From the NCBI GenBank assembly GCA_941918925.1, contig OW799237.1, positions 107,230,515-107,294,514 on the forward strand: a stretch of DNA of 64,000 nt, given 5' to 3'. Within the stretch, counting starts at the first letter, position 1. Each line of letters starts with the position of its first letter. Source of the DNA: Phyto melanocephala. Its lineage: Eukaryota > Arthropoda > Insecta > Diptera > Rhinophoridae. Shown in pieces: positions 12,281 to 23,640 of the stretch. The position numbers and the translations under genes are program-made. The notes beneath the pieces were generated by a model, which made no database searches, was not told the origin of the DNA, and worked only from the letters and a program-made list of their open reading frames with translations.

Positions 12281-12558
12281 ATGAATAGTGTTGTACGTGA
12301 TGTTTTGAGCGATAATAAACTTTTCAAATCCTTTTTAAAGCCTCAAAATGGCAACATTTTGGATTCAGAGAAACTAAAACTGATTGTAAAAAAAATATAT
12401 TCAGAACGTGTAGGCTTGCAGGACGGTGAAGGATATTTGTCAGACTCGGCGAGGCCTGACAATATCCTGATATTAAATGTAAATGAAATTACTAGATTGT
12501 CCAAAATATATCTAAAATAAAATTACTTTTCAACAGTTACAAAAAAAAAAAAAAAAAA
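12281..12558 (+). pseudogene. 79-codon ORF with poly-A tail, possible retrocopy
   Basis: The ORF 12281-12520 opens after an in-frame TAA and begins MNSVVRDVLSDNKLFK, with IVKKIYSERVGLQDGEGYLS in the middle. It ends ITRLSKIYLK. Its composition is less AT-skewed than the neighbourhood. The stop overlaps AATAAA, and about 20 bases later a run of 18 A (12541-12558) follows, the arrangement expected of a reverse-transcribed mRNA. I do not recognise the protein and see no clear target duplication. It could instead be a small lineage-specific gene or a transposon fragment. Confidence 0.4.
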
Positions 12559-12684
12559 CAATAACAAATGGTTTGCAGTCAGCTTTACTAACGCTCTGCC
12601 AATTGAGTTTTTCAATTGTAAAGCATTGCCGCTACATAGAGGAATTTGTTCATACAATGTTTGGTAAAAAATATAAGGAGTGTT

Positions 12685-12910
12685 CGTAGAATGTTGAAAT
12701 TTGGCACCGAGCCTTGGTTAGCTCAATTAAGAAAAATAAAAAGTTTCATCAAAATTGGCCACGCCCTTTACCCACTGCCCATAGAACCCAAAATTTATTT
12801 TAGGCCCAAAGTTTTTTGAAATTTGGCACAGAGACTTTGTTTAGCTTAATTAACGCCCACCACTCACCGCCCATATAACCCATAGTATATTTTTTCCCAC
12901 AACTTTTTGT
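12685..12910 (+). repeat. Two-unit repeat with CGCCC blocks
   Basis: GAAATTTGGCACCGAGCCTT and GAAATTTGGCACAGAGACTT start two units of ~130 bp. Each continues with TTAGCT(C/T)AATTAA and a CCACT(G/C)(C/A)CC(G/C)CCCATA block. This is probably debris of a rolling-circle element, and no end is seen. Confidence 0.45.
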
Positions 12911-13753
12911 TTCTTTACCAAAACTAATTAAATGAAAATTGAAAATGAAATAAAAAATTTCTTGAATTTGGAGACAAATTTTGTGATTTTATGAAAGATT
13001 ATTAATTATTTGAACCTTTTTTTTAATTAATAGTATGGAATCTTACCTTTCATTTTATTATAGCGGGAGCAATTAGCACGACCGAGCAACCTTTTTTTCT
13101 TCCAAGGAAGTTTGCAATCACGGCACATTATAGAACTAATTTTATTCTATTATATCTTTTAAGCCATATGAGCGAACTTGATAATTTTTTTTTAATACGC
13201 AGAAAAGGCTATATTTGAAAAAAATCACTATTTAAATCAGAGCAATAAAATTAACTTACGTACAAACACTATAGAAGTGCGTAAACAGTTTTCAATATTT
13301 TGGACCAAAATTTACATGTGACTTTACTTCATTATTTCAAAGGATAATAAACGTTTTTTTGGGATACAATTTATGAATTCGTCATACTGAATCAATTTTT
13401 TACAAAACTGCATTATTAAAATTTTTAAATTTTATGTGTCGAAAAAATTACTTATTGCACAAAAAATCCCACTGTTCACCATGTTTCCGATTGTGTCATT
13501 TAAATTGTAGGGGCATGACAGTTCTTGATAGCTTAAAATGGCCTTTCTTTTCTACTCGTGTTTAGATTTAGCTAAAACACAGCTACCCCTACATCATAAA
13601 CAGGTTGCACACAATTTTTTTTCACAAGACTTTATTAGTAAAGTGTAGACACCCTCTCAGGCAAACAATGCCTGACAATGTTGCAAATGGCAAAATACAT
13701 GATTAATTTTATAAATTAACGTTAATATTTATTATAAATTGTTTAGGACTTAC

Positions 13754-13874
13754 TTTATATAATTTATCTTTCTGATACCAAACATCCTCTTCCTCTTCTT
13801 GTGGACTAAATGTCTGATCCAAATTAAGATCATCTCTAGAACGTGAGAGTATTTTTCTTCTGGAAACCATTGTG
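13754..13874 (-). CDS. First coding exon (39 codons) of a host gene, probably Expansion/Rebuf-like
   Basis: On the minus strand a pyrimidine-rich tract ends in ...TTTTTGTTGTAG, followed by CACA and an ATG (13870-13868). An open frame of 39 codons then runs to 13754, where the donor GTAAGT follows in phase 0. The peptide starts MVSRRKILSRSRDDLNLDQ, has an acidic run EEEED and ends VWYQKDKLYK. Codon use is far less A/T-driven than the surrounding DNA. The pattern of a basic serine/arginine start, an acidic patch and VWY-K-KLYK matches my memory of the N-termini of insect Expansion/Rebuf proteins, which are Smad-like with an MH2 domain but no MH1 domain and act in tracheal tube growth and chitin deposition. 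The MH2 domain would lie on later exons at lower coordinates, outside this window or unseen. That it is a real exon is well supported; the family name is an inference. Confidence 0.8.
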
Positions 13875-14640
13875 CTACAACAAAAATAAAATGAAATAAA
13901 ATAATTTCAGTAAAAAAAATTTAAAAAGCAAAAAAAAAATATTAAATAAGAATTTAAAATTCAAAACAAATAAACAAATATCAAATAAATAGAGTCAATA
14001 AACTTATTCAATAAAAAATTCATAATTATATGTGCAATGCGAAGCACATGTTTAACATAATAAATTGACGGCTTATTTCAAAAAAACAAAAAAAAAATTA
14101 AAATAAAAATAAAAGAAAAATTCAGTTTGTTACTTCAGACACAAATTTCTTTTTTTTCCCGAAACTTAAAAAATATTTTTCTTACAGGCACATATTTTTT
14201 TAAAATTGAATTAGAAAATGAAATAAATAATTATTATGATATTGGAATGGCTAAAAGAGTTTTTTTTAAATTTTTTTTTAAATATCCCAAAGCGCTTTAT
14301 ATGTTCATTAACCGGAAATGTAAGTGTAGCTATGAGCTGTGTGTTATGGAAAACGAATGTTTTGTTTGTTACTTTTTAATTGATTTAATTAACATGTTTC
14401 TTAACATGTTGCCTATTACTTATCTCGTAATATTAACAACTAATGTTATTAGACTTGAATAACAAAATAGTTAAAAGTTTGATTATTAATTCAAAATTAG
14501 TTTTGGGTTTAACCCTTTCATGAAATCAGTTTAATTTTTTGAATTTTAAATGAGAAACTAAAATGAGAGGAAATGTATTATGAGTTTTATGCGAGACTAC
14601 TTATTTAATTTCTAAAAATTTTCACCAATACTCTAGGACA
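13875..14640. other. Intron upstream of the coding exon; no feature seen
   Basis: This is AT-rich sequence next to the exon's acceptor. A 111-codon open stretch at 14127-14462 has no recognisable similarity and a composition expected by chance in A/T-rich DNA, so I do not call it a gene. Confidence 0.4.
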
Positions 14641-15327
14641 GTCCTCCAAAATGTCACAGGCTATATTTTTGTTTTATATTTTAGGTGGGCGTGGTACTTC
14701 CTATATAAATTGAAAACATTTTATATCATACTTAAAGAACTATAGCAGCTATTCTCTTCAGACTTTGTACGAGTTACTTTGATAACAATTTATTTATTAA
14801 AGAAAAAAATTTTTAGGATCGAAGCAGGGGACATGGTATCCCCCATACAAAAAAAAATACATTTGATGTCATATATAGGAAACTACACAGAAAAAACCGT
14901 ATCGGCTGTGAGTACCGCAATTGTTGCAAACGCAAAGTTTATCTGTAAGAGTAGAATTTTACGGTTGTATCTACAGAATTTCGTTTTGGAATATAAATAT
15001 GCAGTCAGCACTAATAAATTATGATTCTTGCAATAGAAATTCTATAATCACAAATAAAAAGTTCGATTGCAGGAACTGAACCATTCGATTGGCAATGAAT
15101 GTGATTTTCTGTTTTCTTGGGTGTATAAACGAAATTCGGTTAAAACTTTGTCGGAGCAGAGGTAGTGTTATTTCCTCACGTAAAATAAATACTTTCTGTC
15201 AATAATCATCAATCAATAAAAAAAAAAAATTTAAATTACTCACACATATGAAAATAATTACGTATAAATATAAATAAAACAATAAAATCTTCCTGGTGGG
15301 TGTAGCAAAGCGCACCGGGTTAGCTAG
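14640..15327 (+). mobile_element. Non-autonomous Helitron H1 (3' end clear)
   Basis: The 3' end is GGGTGTAGCAAAGCGCACC, then GGGTTAGCTAG, followed by T. That is a hairpin-forming GCAAAGCGC stretch and a CTAG terminus, typical of Helitrons that insert between A and T. Upstream is a GTGGGCGTGGTACTTCC module. The 5' end is not identifiable, so the left border is approximate. A MITE lies inside it at 14886-15126. Confidence 0.6.
14886..15126 (+). mobile_element. MITE of a two-copy family (ACACAGAAAAA ends)
   Basis: The ends read ACACAGAAAAAACCGTATCG and TTTTCTGTTTTCTTGGGTGT. Blocks in the middle (GTTGTATCTACAGAATTTCG and GAAATTCTATAATCACAAA) recur in inverted orientation at 61212-61362. Confidence 0.55.
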
Positions 15328-15330
15328 TTT

Positions 15331-16516
15331 TCTATCTATACCCAGCAAAATCTTTACTTACCTAGTAAGTTAGCAAGTAATATTGGAGATACACATAAAC
15401 TAGTTACTTTTCGACCGAATAACTACTTATTTTTGTTTGAGTTGTCCCAGAAATCCTGACCCTCGCTTACAAATGAACTTACAAAAAGCAATAAAATAAG
15501 TTGTTACCATTAAAGCTGAATTATAGCTGAATATTTTTATAATATATACAAAAAATATAAAAATTATAATATTGTGCATATTATAATATTTATAAAATTA
15601 ATTTAAAGTTCACTAATTAAAAAATATATAAAAAGTATTTACGAAGGTCATAACCAATAGGCCATTACTCTGTACTTTAAAATAATAATGTTAGTAACGA
15701 CTTCTCATTACTATGTAATATATGAAGTAATGACAATCTATTACACGATTTCAAAAAGATTTTGCTGGGTACTTATAAAAAGTCAAACTCTGTCTGTCTG
15801 TGTGTGTGTGTGTGTTAGCTATAGACTCCGAAACCGTAAAGCCGATCGGACTCAAACTTTAGCAAGTTTTTTACACATTCCAGGGAGTGTTTATGGGTGG
15901 TAAAAAGTGGGTGGGGCCACGCCCATAAAAAATTAGTTATCATTTTTAGCTACTTGCACTTGACCGATTTTTCTGAAGCTTTGCACACATATTGAGCTGT
16001 CATGACTATATAATTTCGTTATTAGAAAAGTGGGCGGGTCACGCCCACAAAAAAGTTATAGTTTTGAGATACCTGCACTGCACCGATTTTTCTAAAACTT
16101 TGCACACATATTGAGCTGTTAAAACAATATAGTTTCGTAATTAGAAAAGTGGGCAGTGCCACGCCCTAAAAAAAGTTATAATATTGAGGTACTTGCACTG
16201 GACCGATTTTTCTAAAACTTTGCACACATATTGAGCTGTTATAACAATATAGTTTCGTAATTAGAAAAGTGGGCAGTGCTACGCCCATAACAAAAAGTTC
16301 TGATTTGTAACTCCTTGCACTTGGCCGATTTTTCTGAAACTTTGCACACACATTGTGAATTCTAATGATTATACAATTTCGTGATTAGAAAAGTGGGCAG
16401 TGCCAAGCCCATAAAAAAAGTTATAATTTTATCTTTTTGCACTTGATATTTAATTAAAATTCAGAATGAATTTTTATTCATTAATGTGCGTAGCAACGCG
16501 TGCCGGGCTTTTCTGG
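15331..16516 (+). mobile_element. Non-autonomous Helitron H2
   Basis: It starts TCTATCTATA. After an inserted MITE it continues CTTATAAAAAGTCAAACTCT and GTCTGTCTGTGTG, equivalent to the 5' end of H4. It carries four tandem ~110-bp modules (GGGCAGTGCCACGCCC, TGCACTGGACCGATTTTTCT, TTTGCACACATATTGAGCTG). The 3' end is GTGCGTAGCAACGCGTGCCG, then GGCTTTTCTGG and T, matching the CTRR rule. It lies three bases after the end of H1. Confidence 0.8.
15341..15769. mobile_element. MITE in the 5' tip of Helitron H2
   Basis: Perfect 15-bp inverted ends, CCCAGCAAAATCTTT and AAAGATTTTGCTGGG, are flanked by TA on both sides. The interior is AT-rich and non-coding. Confidence 0.8.
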
Positions 16517-17811
16517 TATTAAATAAATTGAGATAAGATTGGTGTATTTACAGAAAGGCCTAAGTGTCATATTGTCATAATGTCACATTTTTCCAAAAAT
16601 TTTACTATGAATTTAAACTATTGTATTTTCACAGTTTTGTCTTTATGACATTATGATTTTTGGACACATTGTGCATTCACCAAATGTTCAAAATTAAAAT
16701 TCCCAGGTTTCATTCAATTTAAAAAAAAAAAATTATGCAAATATTTTATGGATAAAAGAAAATATTTCTGTTTACGTGTATTGCAACTGCATACGGTTTT
16801 TTGTTGTTAAAGTGTCTCTTCTGTTAAGTTCTTTAAATAAACTATTCATTTATTTGTTTAAGTTTTGTTTATTTTTTTTTTCTTAATTGTAGTGTAGTTT
16901 GTGTCTTTTTTTTTTGTAAAGGAACTTAAAATTACTTTAGCATTTTGTTGTTGTTTTTTTTACTTAATCAGTTATTTCGTTTAATTGTTAAGTAAATATT
17001 GCTAAAAGAACAAAGAATTTTTTATTCATGCTTAAGACGATGACTATGAAGTAAAATTATAAATTATTGAATTCTTTTTCTTCTATATTTTCATTTGCTG
17101 GCCTATATGATGACTAATGTCATCGAGATTTTCAAAATGTGTTAAGTAAAAGAAAAAATTTTACAAGAGTCTGGCATATAATTTCGAAAATGAACAAAGC
17201 TTTATTCACATTTGACAAATATTGGCTTAATTAGGCCTACCCTTTAGTTTAAATAATTTTTATTTTAAATTTCATTTTGCCTACATGAAAAACAGGTGCG
17301 ATATCGAAACTGCTTTAAGGCAATTTTTAATTAAATAAAATAGGCAAAAGTTGATACATTTCTTTACTAAAGTTTATTTTGCCAAGTTGTTGGCTAATGT
17401 ACAAGAACAACTATTGATAAAGCAAACGAAAATAATTTTTAACTGTCCCATAAAGTTTAAATTATTTTAAATTTGGATTTTTTTAAATTAGTTCTTGAAT
17501 CTAATTAGATTTCTTTAGGTCTAACAAAGTGCAGCTAATTAAAAAGTAAAAAGAAATAATCAGCTGTGCTGTCACCACAACCTGCGTAAGTGTTCCCTGC
17601 ATATGATGACAACAAATAAAATATTTGTGGTTTTGTGTGCACGTAATACGAGTACACTTATATGGCACACTTGTTATTTGAAGTTAGTTATAAATCGTGA
17701 CATCTTCTGCTTCAATGTGTGTCTTAAAGAATATTATCTTGACGACATAAACTTTTTACTTGAAGTGTTAAATTATGTAGCACGATCGATTACTACTTTC
17801 TTACTTTTACT
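16517..17811. other. No feature seen
   Basis: AT-rich, non-repetitive sequence. A 75-codon open stretch (17603-17830) shows no family resemblance. Confidence 0.4.
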
Positions 17812-18780
17812 AAAAACCGAGTTTCAGTAGTTTAAAAAATTGTTCTATGAGAAAACCGGTTGGTTGTTTAATAATTGAAAAACTCGATTATCCGTTGCAG
17901 GAGGCGAAAAACTCGGTAAATGAATAGTAAAAAAATTTTTCATATCTACAGTTTAAGGGCCGTATTCAAAAAAAATATTTTAGGTTTATTATAGGCTTAT
18001 TTGACTGATGTTGTAGAGAAATTTGTCAAATAAGCCTTTAATAAATCTAAAATATTTTTTATGAATACGGCCCTAAAACTATAAAATATATAGGCAACAG
18101 TTTAGTTATTGATTTAGTTTTTTAAACCAGTAGGTCAAAACATTTGAAACATTTTATTACTAAATTTGTTGTATTTTAGGTTTAGCATATTATAAATAAT
18201 ATTAATAAATTAATATTTATTAATATTATCAAGTTTATCATCTAGATCTACTCTTCCTTAAATAGCCATTAAAAAGAATTATATTGTTTTTTAGGTGAAT
18301 TTAAGAAAATTACAGGTTTTTGGTAGTTTTTCAATATAACTTTCGTTAGTAAAGATTAAAAACCCGGTTTTTAATTTTCATTTTAATTTAAATAAAATTA
18401 CACATTTAATATGAACACAATCAGAATGCAGACATCTGGTATTAAAAGTTTGTGTAAGCATATTAATCTTTTTAGGGACCAATTCCAGGCCCTCAATATC
18501 ATAAAGAAAAACCGGTTCTTGTGAGCAAAAAAAGACGGTTTGTTCAAAATAAAAAAATCAGCATTTAGGTAACACCGACAGCTGAAAGAGAAAAATTGGT
18601 TTTTCATCGGCTAAAAACCGGATTCATAACGGGTAAAAAACCGGGTTTCAACAGATTAATAAACCAGGTTATATTTTTAATTTTTTTATATATTTTTTTT
18701 AATTTTTTTGCAAAATTAAAAAACCGGGATTCCACTGATTAAAAAACCGGATTTCCACCTATTTGAAAACCAGATCCATG
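17812..18780 (+). repeat. Decayed ~23-bp minisatellite carrying AACCGG words
   Basis: Units such as GATTAAAAAACCGGATTTCC and GGGTAAAAAACCGGGTTTCA recur clearly at 18610-18680 and 18715-18775. More degraded units lie at 17812, 17854, 18361, 18510 and 18535. AACCGGTT occurs exactly at 17854-17861 and 18510-18517. This octamer is the palindromic Grainyhead consensus, so the array could bind that factor; it could also be a neutral satellite. A MITE interrupts it at 17954-18076. Confidence 0.6.
17954..18076. mobile_element. Palindromic MITE (best copy)
   Basis: TAAGGGCCGTATTCA at the left and TGAATACGGCCCTAA at the right extend into a near-complete hairpin (tttaggtttattataggctt against aagcctttaataaatctaaa). 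Decayed relatives occur at 22-148 and 31672-31765, and a related-ended MITE at 53820-54051. Confidence 0.85.
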
Positions 18781-18952
18781 ATGTTTCAAATTTTAAATCC
18801 CCATCACAAATAGATTTTGTGATAATTGCAAATTGGTATTTAACGTTTAAAATTCACCAATATTGAGATTCCTTGAGTCCTTCGTGATGTTTTATATGTT
18901 GTTCCGGGTGATGCGCATGTCGTCTATTACGGTATCAAATTATCTTCGCCAT

Positions 18953-19530
18953 GTAAAGGGTCATTCAACCAAAAGCCAAAAGGCAAAATAACATTAAAAT
19001 AAACCGTATTTAAATTGAAGGGTAAATGAAACAAAAAGTCTAGAGAATTATCTTGATATTTTATTTATGATACAAGGATCTATGACAATTATGACAAGGA
19101 AGGATCTATGACAGAATATCGGCTAAATGCTCGCAACATCTTCGGTGCCATACTTCTATCCGATGGTGCATTTTCATTGACGCTGAGACATAACAGAGGT
19201 TCAATTTCATTAATGTGGGGATATATCTTATCCTTTAGCTCTTGAATTGTTCTAGGATTATTAACGTACATCTTTTATTTTAAATATTCCTATAGAAAGA
19301 AGTTCAACGGTGTCAAAACACATGTTTGTGGCGGCCATTTTAAATCCCCATAACGTGAGATAACATGGCCATTGATTTTCTTGCAAAAAGGGGCCATTGC
19401 TTCGTTGGTTGTGTAGAAAGTGGCACCATTCTGTTGGAACCACATATTGTCGAGGTTATTATAATCAATTTCTGGCTACAAGAAGTCCATTATCATCTCG
19501 CGACAGAGAAAAACATTCACAGCAACTAAT
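18953..19530 (-). pseudogene. mariner-like transposase remnant
   Basis: The minus-strand fragments NMWFQQNGATFYTTNEAM, GHVISRYGDLKWPPQTCVLT and YVNNPRTIQELKDKI follow the second half of the catalytic domain of the lineage seen at 52106. The second catalytic Asp is Asn (QQN) and the third is Val (CV). The element's 3' side ends near TAAAGGGTCATTCAACC (18953). The 5' end was not found. Confidence 0.75.
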
Positions 19531-22500
19531 AGATTATGGGTCTGACTTGAAAGGCCTGCATATATATCAGAATAAAAAAGTTGATTTCAACAGATCAAAA
19601 GAAAGTTGTAGACTTAAAAAGTTTTTACTATAAATGTTTAACAACGATCCTACAAACCTAAGGGGTAATAATTCTAAAATTTCAAGCAAACCATTATTCA
19701 ACATTTTTAAATTATTAAAGAACAGCACCACTATCATATCTTTTGGCAAATATTTAGTCCATTTACTTCTTAAAATATATGTTTCTTTGACAAAAAATAA
19801 ACAAAAAAGTTATATATTCGCGGAAAAACATTTTATAAGTTTATTTTATTCAATTTAATCTCTTTGAAAATTTGTCAATCTCTGTTTAAGCGTTTAATGT
19901 TTTTTTGTCTGTGCTGGTGTAAAAACACATATATTCGGCACAGTTTTGTCGAAAGAGTATGAATACTTAATCAGCTCATAATTTAAAAAAAAGTGATAAG
20001 AATCTTGAATGGTAGCAAACAGTCATGTATGTATGTGAGTCAAAAGTTTGCATTGTACGTACACATGTATGTAGCATTTTAGGTTATAACAATAATTCTT
20101 ACATTATATTTGAAATTGTTGTCTCATGGTGTTTCGTTACTTGGTGTTTACTGTTGTTTTTTTTTTCTTTCAAAATTTTATTAAATCACCTGTTAATATA
20201 GACTAATGTTTTAAAACCGTAATGTCATACAATTTTGTCATACATACATACATACAATCCACCAACACATTTAAACAAACAACATATTCAATACAATACA
20301 TATCGAACAAATCGTTTTTGTTCTGTTATTTCAGTATACATTTAATTTCCTTTATTTTTTTCTCTGTTGTTTTTTCTCTGAAGTCAAACATTCAAAAAAA
20401 AAACGTAACTTTAACTTTACGTTAGTTGCATAATAAATAGCTGTGCGTTTTACGTTTTTGCCGTAAACACTGCTGGTTCGTATACATTTGTTTTTTGGCT
20501 TTCGGTTGTTGGTTTTTTCTCTTCAGTTGTTTGTCTTATTTTATTAAAAATGTTTCGCTTATTATATGTATGTTGTTGGGTAAAGTAACAAGTGATTGAG
20601 TCTTGAAAGAATGACACACAGTCATCCATTAAGTATGACGGTGGTAAAATGAGTAACAGTGTTTCTTTATGGTTGATATGTAAAGAGTAAATATTTGTTT
20701 TTGCTTAAAGGCTTTACAGTTTTTTAAAAGGTATTTTCAAAAATTCAATGGATTTGATTTGATCTTCTAATAGTATTTTATGCAGACATTTATTTTGTTA
20801 TATTTGAAACCTTATACTTAATAATGTCACGTTTCAGTTGCACATATCTGACCTACTAATGCCCTTAACAATTTTAAGAACTTTAAAATTTTTAGTGTTT
20901 TCTTTTTTAGAAAAAAGTTATAAATTTTGCTGTTTCTTTTGTATTTGTGTCAATAGTTTAAGATTTTGTACGAGTCAGTCTTTAAAAGGTAAATTTCATA
21001 GATTCTTTGTAGACATTAATAGAAGTTCTTCTACGCATAGAAATGAAGCGAAAGTTCTTTTCTTTGTCTTGTGTTCGCTTTATTTAAATTTTTTCCCAAT
21101 TTACAACCTACACTACGTCTTTCGATTTATTTGTAAGAAGTTTTCGCATCGAAAAAGTGGAAAAAATATTCCACAGTTTTTCGATTTGAAAGTAGATGAT
21201 GATTTGAGCAGACAACACTGATTCTGATTTTATGGGAAAATGTACTTTAAATAACTGTTAAGTGAAGTTAATCTTTAAAATAAAAACTAAACATTAAAAA
21301 AATTAAACAAAAGGACAAAGTAAATAAATTAAAAGGAAATTTTTTCTACTTTCATAAGCAATGAAAAGTAATAATTCAGACATAGTGAACAATATTTTAA
21401 TAAAAAAAGTATTTTAAATTTTAATTTTTAAATTCGTATTTGTTTAAATTTTCCCAACCAGAAAAATTGAGGGTAGTGCAAAGTGAACTTTATTTTCAAG
21501 ACTTCTAAGGGTGCAAAATCATTAATTTCAAATGGCTGCCTAAATACAAAATAATTTGTCATAAATGATGTGCAATATCAAGCAAAATATCTTAAACAAT
21601 TCATGAAGACAAATAGTATCAACTCATGATTTTCTCCAAATACGCATGAGTTCTATTGACTTGTTAGAATGGTGTGCAGTTCATTAATAAATTCATTCAA
21701 GTACATGATCTCCAATGGTACGCTAATAGTAAAATCGTTAGTGGGATCACCGAAATTAAATCAATTTGGTACCGGTTCAATCTCTGCAAAATCACTTCTT
21801 TGTCATAATTTTTTCGCTGGGTTGTTTTACAGTAAAATTTTTGCTTGTTTTTTGTTCTATTAAAATAAAACCATATTTTCTTTCAATGCTTATTAAATAT
21901 AAGAATTTCGCCCCAATAAAAATAAAATAAAAAGTGAAGTGTTTCGACAGTTCTATGGAAAAACTTTTTAAAAAATATAATTACAGAAAGTAACATTTCC
22001 ATTTTTCCACATTCTTCTATTAATTATAAAAAATATAAGTCAAATGACAAATAATTTTAGTATAATGGAATTACAGAAACAATTGTATGTCGAAAACTAT
22101 TTTTTTAAACAAATTTTTTTATTTTAATTCGCTTTTCATTGCTTTTAATTCCGTCGTTTCATACGAAAACTTTTACGAGGCGAGAATTACAGAAGCAAGG
22201 TATTGTATTGCAGTATGGGTTTGAAGTAGTTTTTACATAAAATTCCTTTAAATTAACATGGCGTTGTTTACAGAAGTTTGTGTTTTAAGTCTTTTTAATA
22301 TTTTTCTCTCTAGTAAAAAAAACATGGTGGATGCGTATGTGTCTTAAGTCTTTTCACATTATCGTAACTCATAGTTTAGTGCAGGGGCTCAATTTTCGTT
22401 TTGTAAAATTGTGAAATAAACAGTTTTTCTATAGCAAAAGGTATGGTGGCACCATATGATATGAAACACAAAAACTTTTCATTTCACAGTTGCATATAAC

Positions 22501-22789
22501 GAGAATTAATACCCAGTAAAAATTTGTGTTTTTACTATTTTTATTTGGAATTTTGTTTTTAATGTTAATTTTTGGTGAATTTAAGTTTAATATTATAAAA
22601 ATCCGTTGTACCACCTGCAACTTCTACAATATTTATTTGTGACGCCAAAACAAAAGTATTTTCTATGTGAATAGGGGAAGTCAATTTAGCTGTAACCTTA
22701 TCAGCATGTATTGGGTGTATTGGATGTAATCACCTACTTGAAGTATATATTTTCCTTATAGTTTCAATATTTTAAGAGATATTTGTTAT
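19531..22789. other. No gene seen
   Basis: Long AT-rich stretch. A 127-codon open frame (20838-21221, TTG start) and shorter ones at 19634, 20222, 21669 and 22429 are Phe/Ser/Leu/Lys-rich, lack domains and look like chance products of base composition. Confidence 0.4.
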
Positions 22790-22878
22790 GTATTACAATT
22801 TTACCTCATTATTTTTAATACACATTGGTAAAGGGTATTTAAAGATTCATTATAGCCGAGAATTGTAGTCTTGTTTTA
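22790..22878 (+). mobile_element. Eroded mini-me / Helentron 3' end
   Basis: TAAAGGGTATTTAAAGATTC, then TAGCCGAGAATTGTAGTCTT and GTTTT retain the order of the family's terminal hairpin and tail. Confidence 0.4.
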
Positions 22879-23640
22879 TTCTTTTACTCTTTAAATATAC
22901 CAAGAAGTCATATCAAATGTAAATACCTGTCCAGTTAGTTCTTTAGTCATATTTAACGATCTTTATCATGTAGAGCAGTGATTCCCAAAGTGATATAGAA
23001 ATACACAGAATAAAGATTTAGTTTCAAAGTAATTTTTTATCTTCACTTTTCAGTTTTAAAATAAATTTTTGTATGTAGAAACAGCTTCTGAAGTAAAAAT
23101 ATTTATTTTCAGCTATCGCACTATTTTTTTAACCATCTTCGTTTATATAGACTGTATACTAAGTCTTGAAGAAAATAATTATTTTTTGTTTATTTTTATA
23201 AATTCTAACTGTTTCTTAATTTTTTGAGGAATTATAGAATTTGTTCCCCATTAAATAAAGCCCCATTAAAAAATTAGTTTTTTTTAAGCAGTGTAATTTA
23301 CATGCGTTTCGAAAAAGCTTTACTTTGATTCAGTAGGGGAAGCATTACCCACGTATTTGTTTATGAAAAATTTTAATATTTCATCAATTACAAATGTAGC
23401 CATTCTTTCCTTACTACGAAGCAGGTATGAAGGTGAGAAAATCAGAAATATTCTGCACGTAAGCCTGTCATTTATATGCAACAATAGGCTTTAAAAACGC
23501 GCATTTTGTGCTGAAAAAAGTAATGCTTAAAAGCGGGAGCTGGAAATAAAAAAATTCCTGCCTTCCATAAGCCAGTTTGTAAGAGAAACTTTAAAATTTT
23601 TCACTAACAAAAATTTTTCGTCCGAAGTACTGTAGTGCAC
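22879..23640. other. No feature seen
   Basis: AT-rich sequence. A CAGTGATTCCCAAAGTG word at 22978 resembles a hAT end but has no partner. Confidence 0.35.

Larger units (their letters stand above)
1..13753 (-). other. Probable intron downstream of the first coding exon, filled with transposons
   Basis: The donor at 13753-13748 opens an intron that should run to lower coordinates. I found no continuing exon with a matching acceptor on the minus strand between 1 and 13747, so the intron appears to leave the window and to exceed 13.7 kb. Its contents are listed separately. Stretches where I see nothing beyond AT-rich sequence are 2741-4599 (a GT run and a CTCF-like word only), 6913-7321, 7745-8312, 8938-9300, 10721-11785 and 12911-13747. 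Confidence 0.55.

Noticed and set aside
12565..12600. tRNA-like A box on the minus strand (CTCAATTGGCAGAGCG)
   Set aside because: No B box or cloverleaf follows, so it is at most a fragment of a tRNA-derived repeat.
20838..21221. 127-codon plus-strand open frame
   Set aside because: It starts with TTG, has no domain or coding-like composition, and its amino acids mirror A/T bias. It is long for chance but unsupported.
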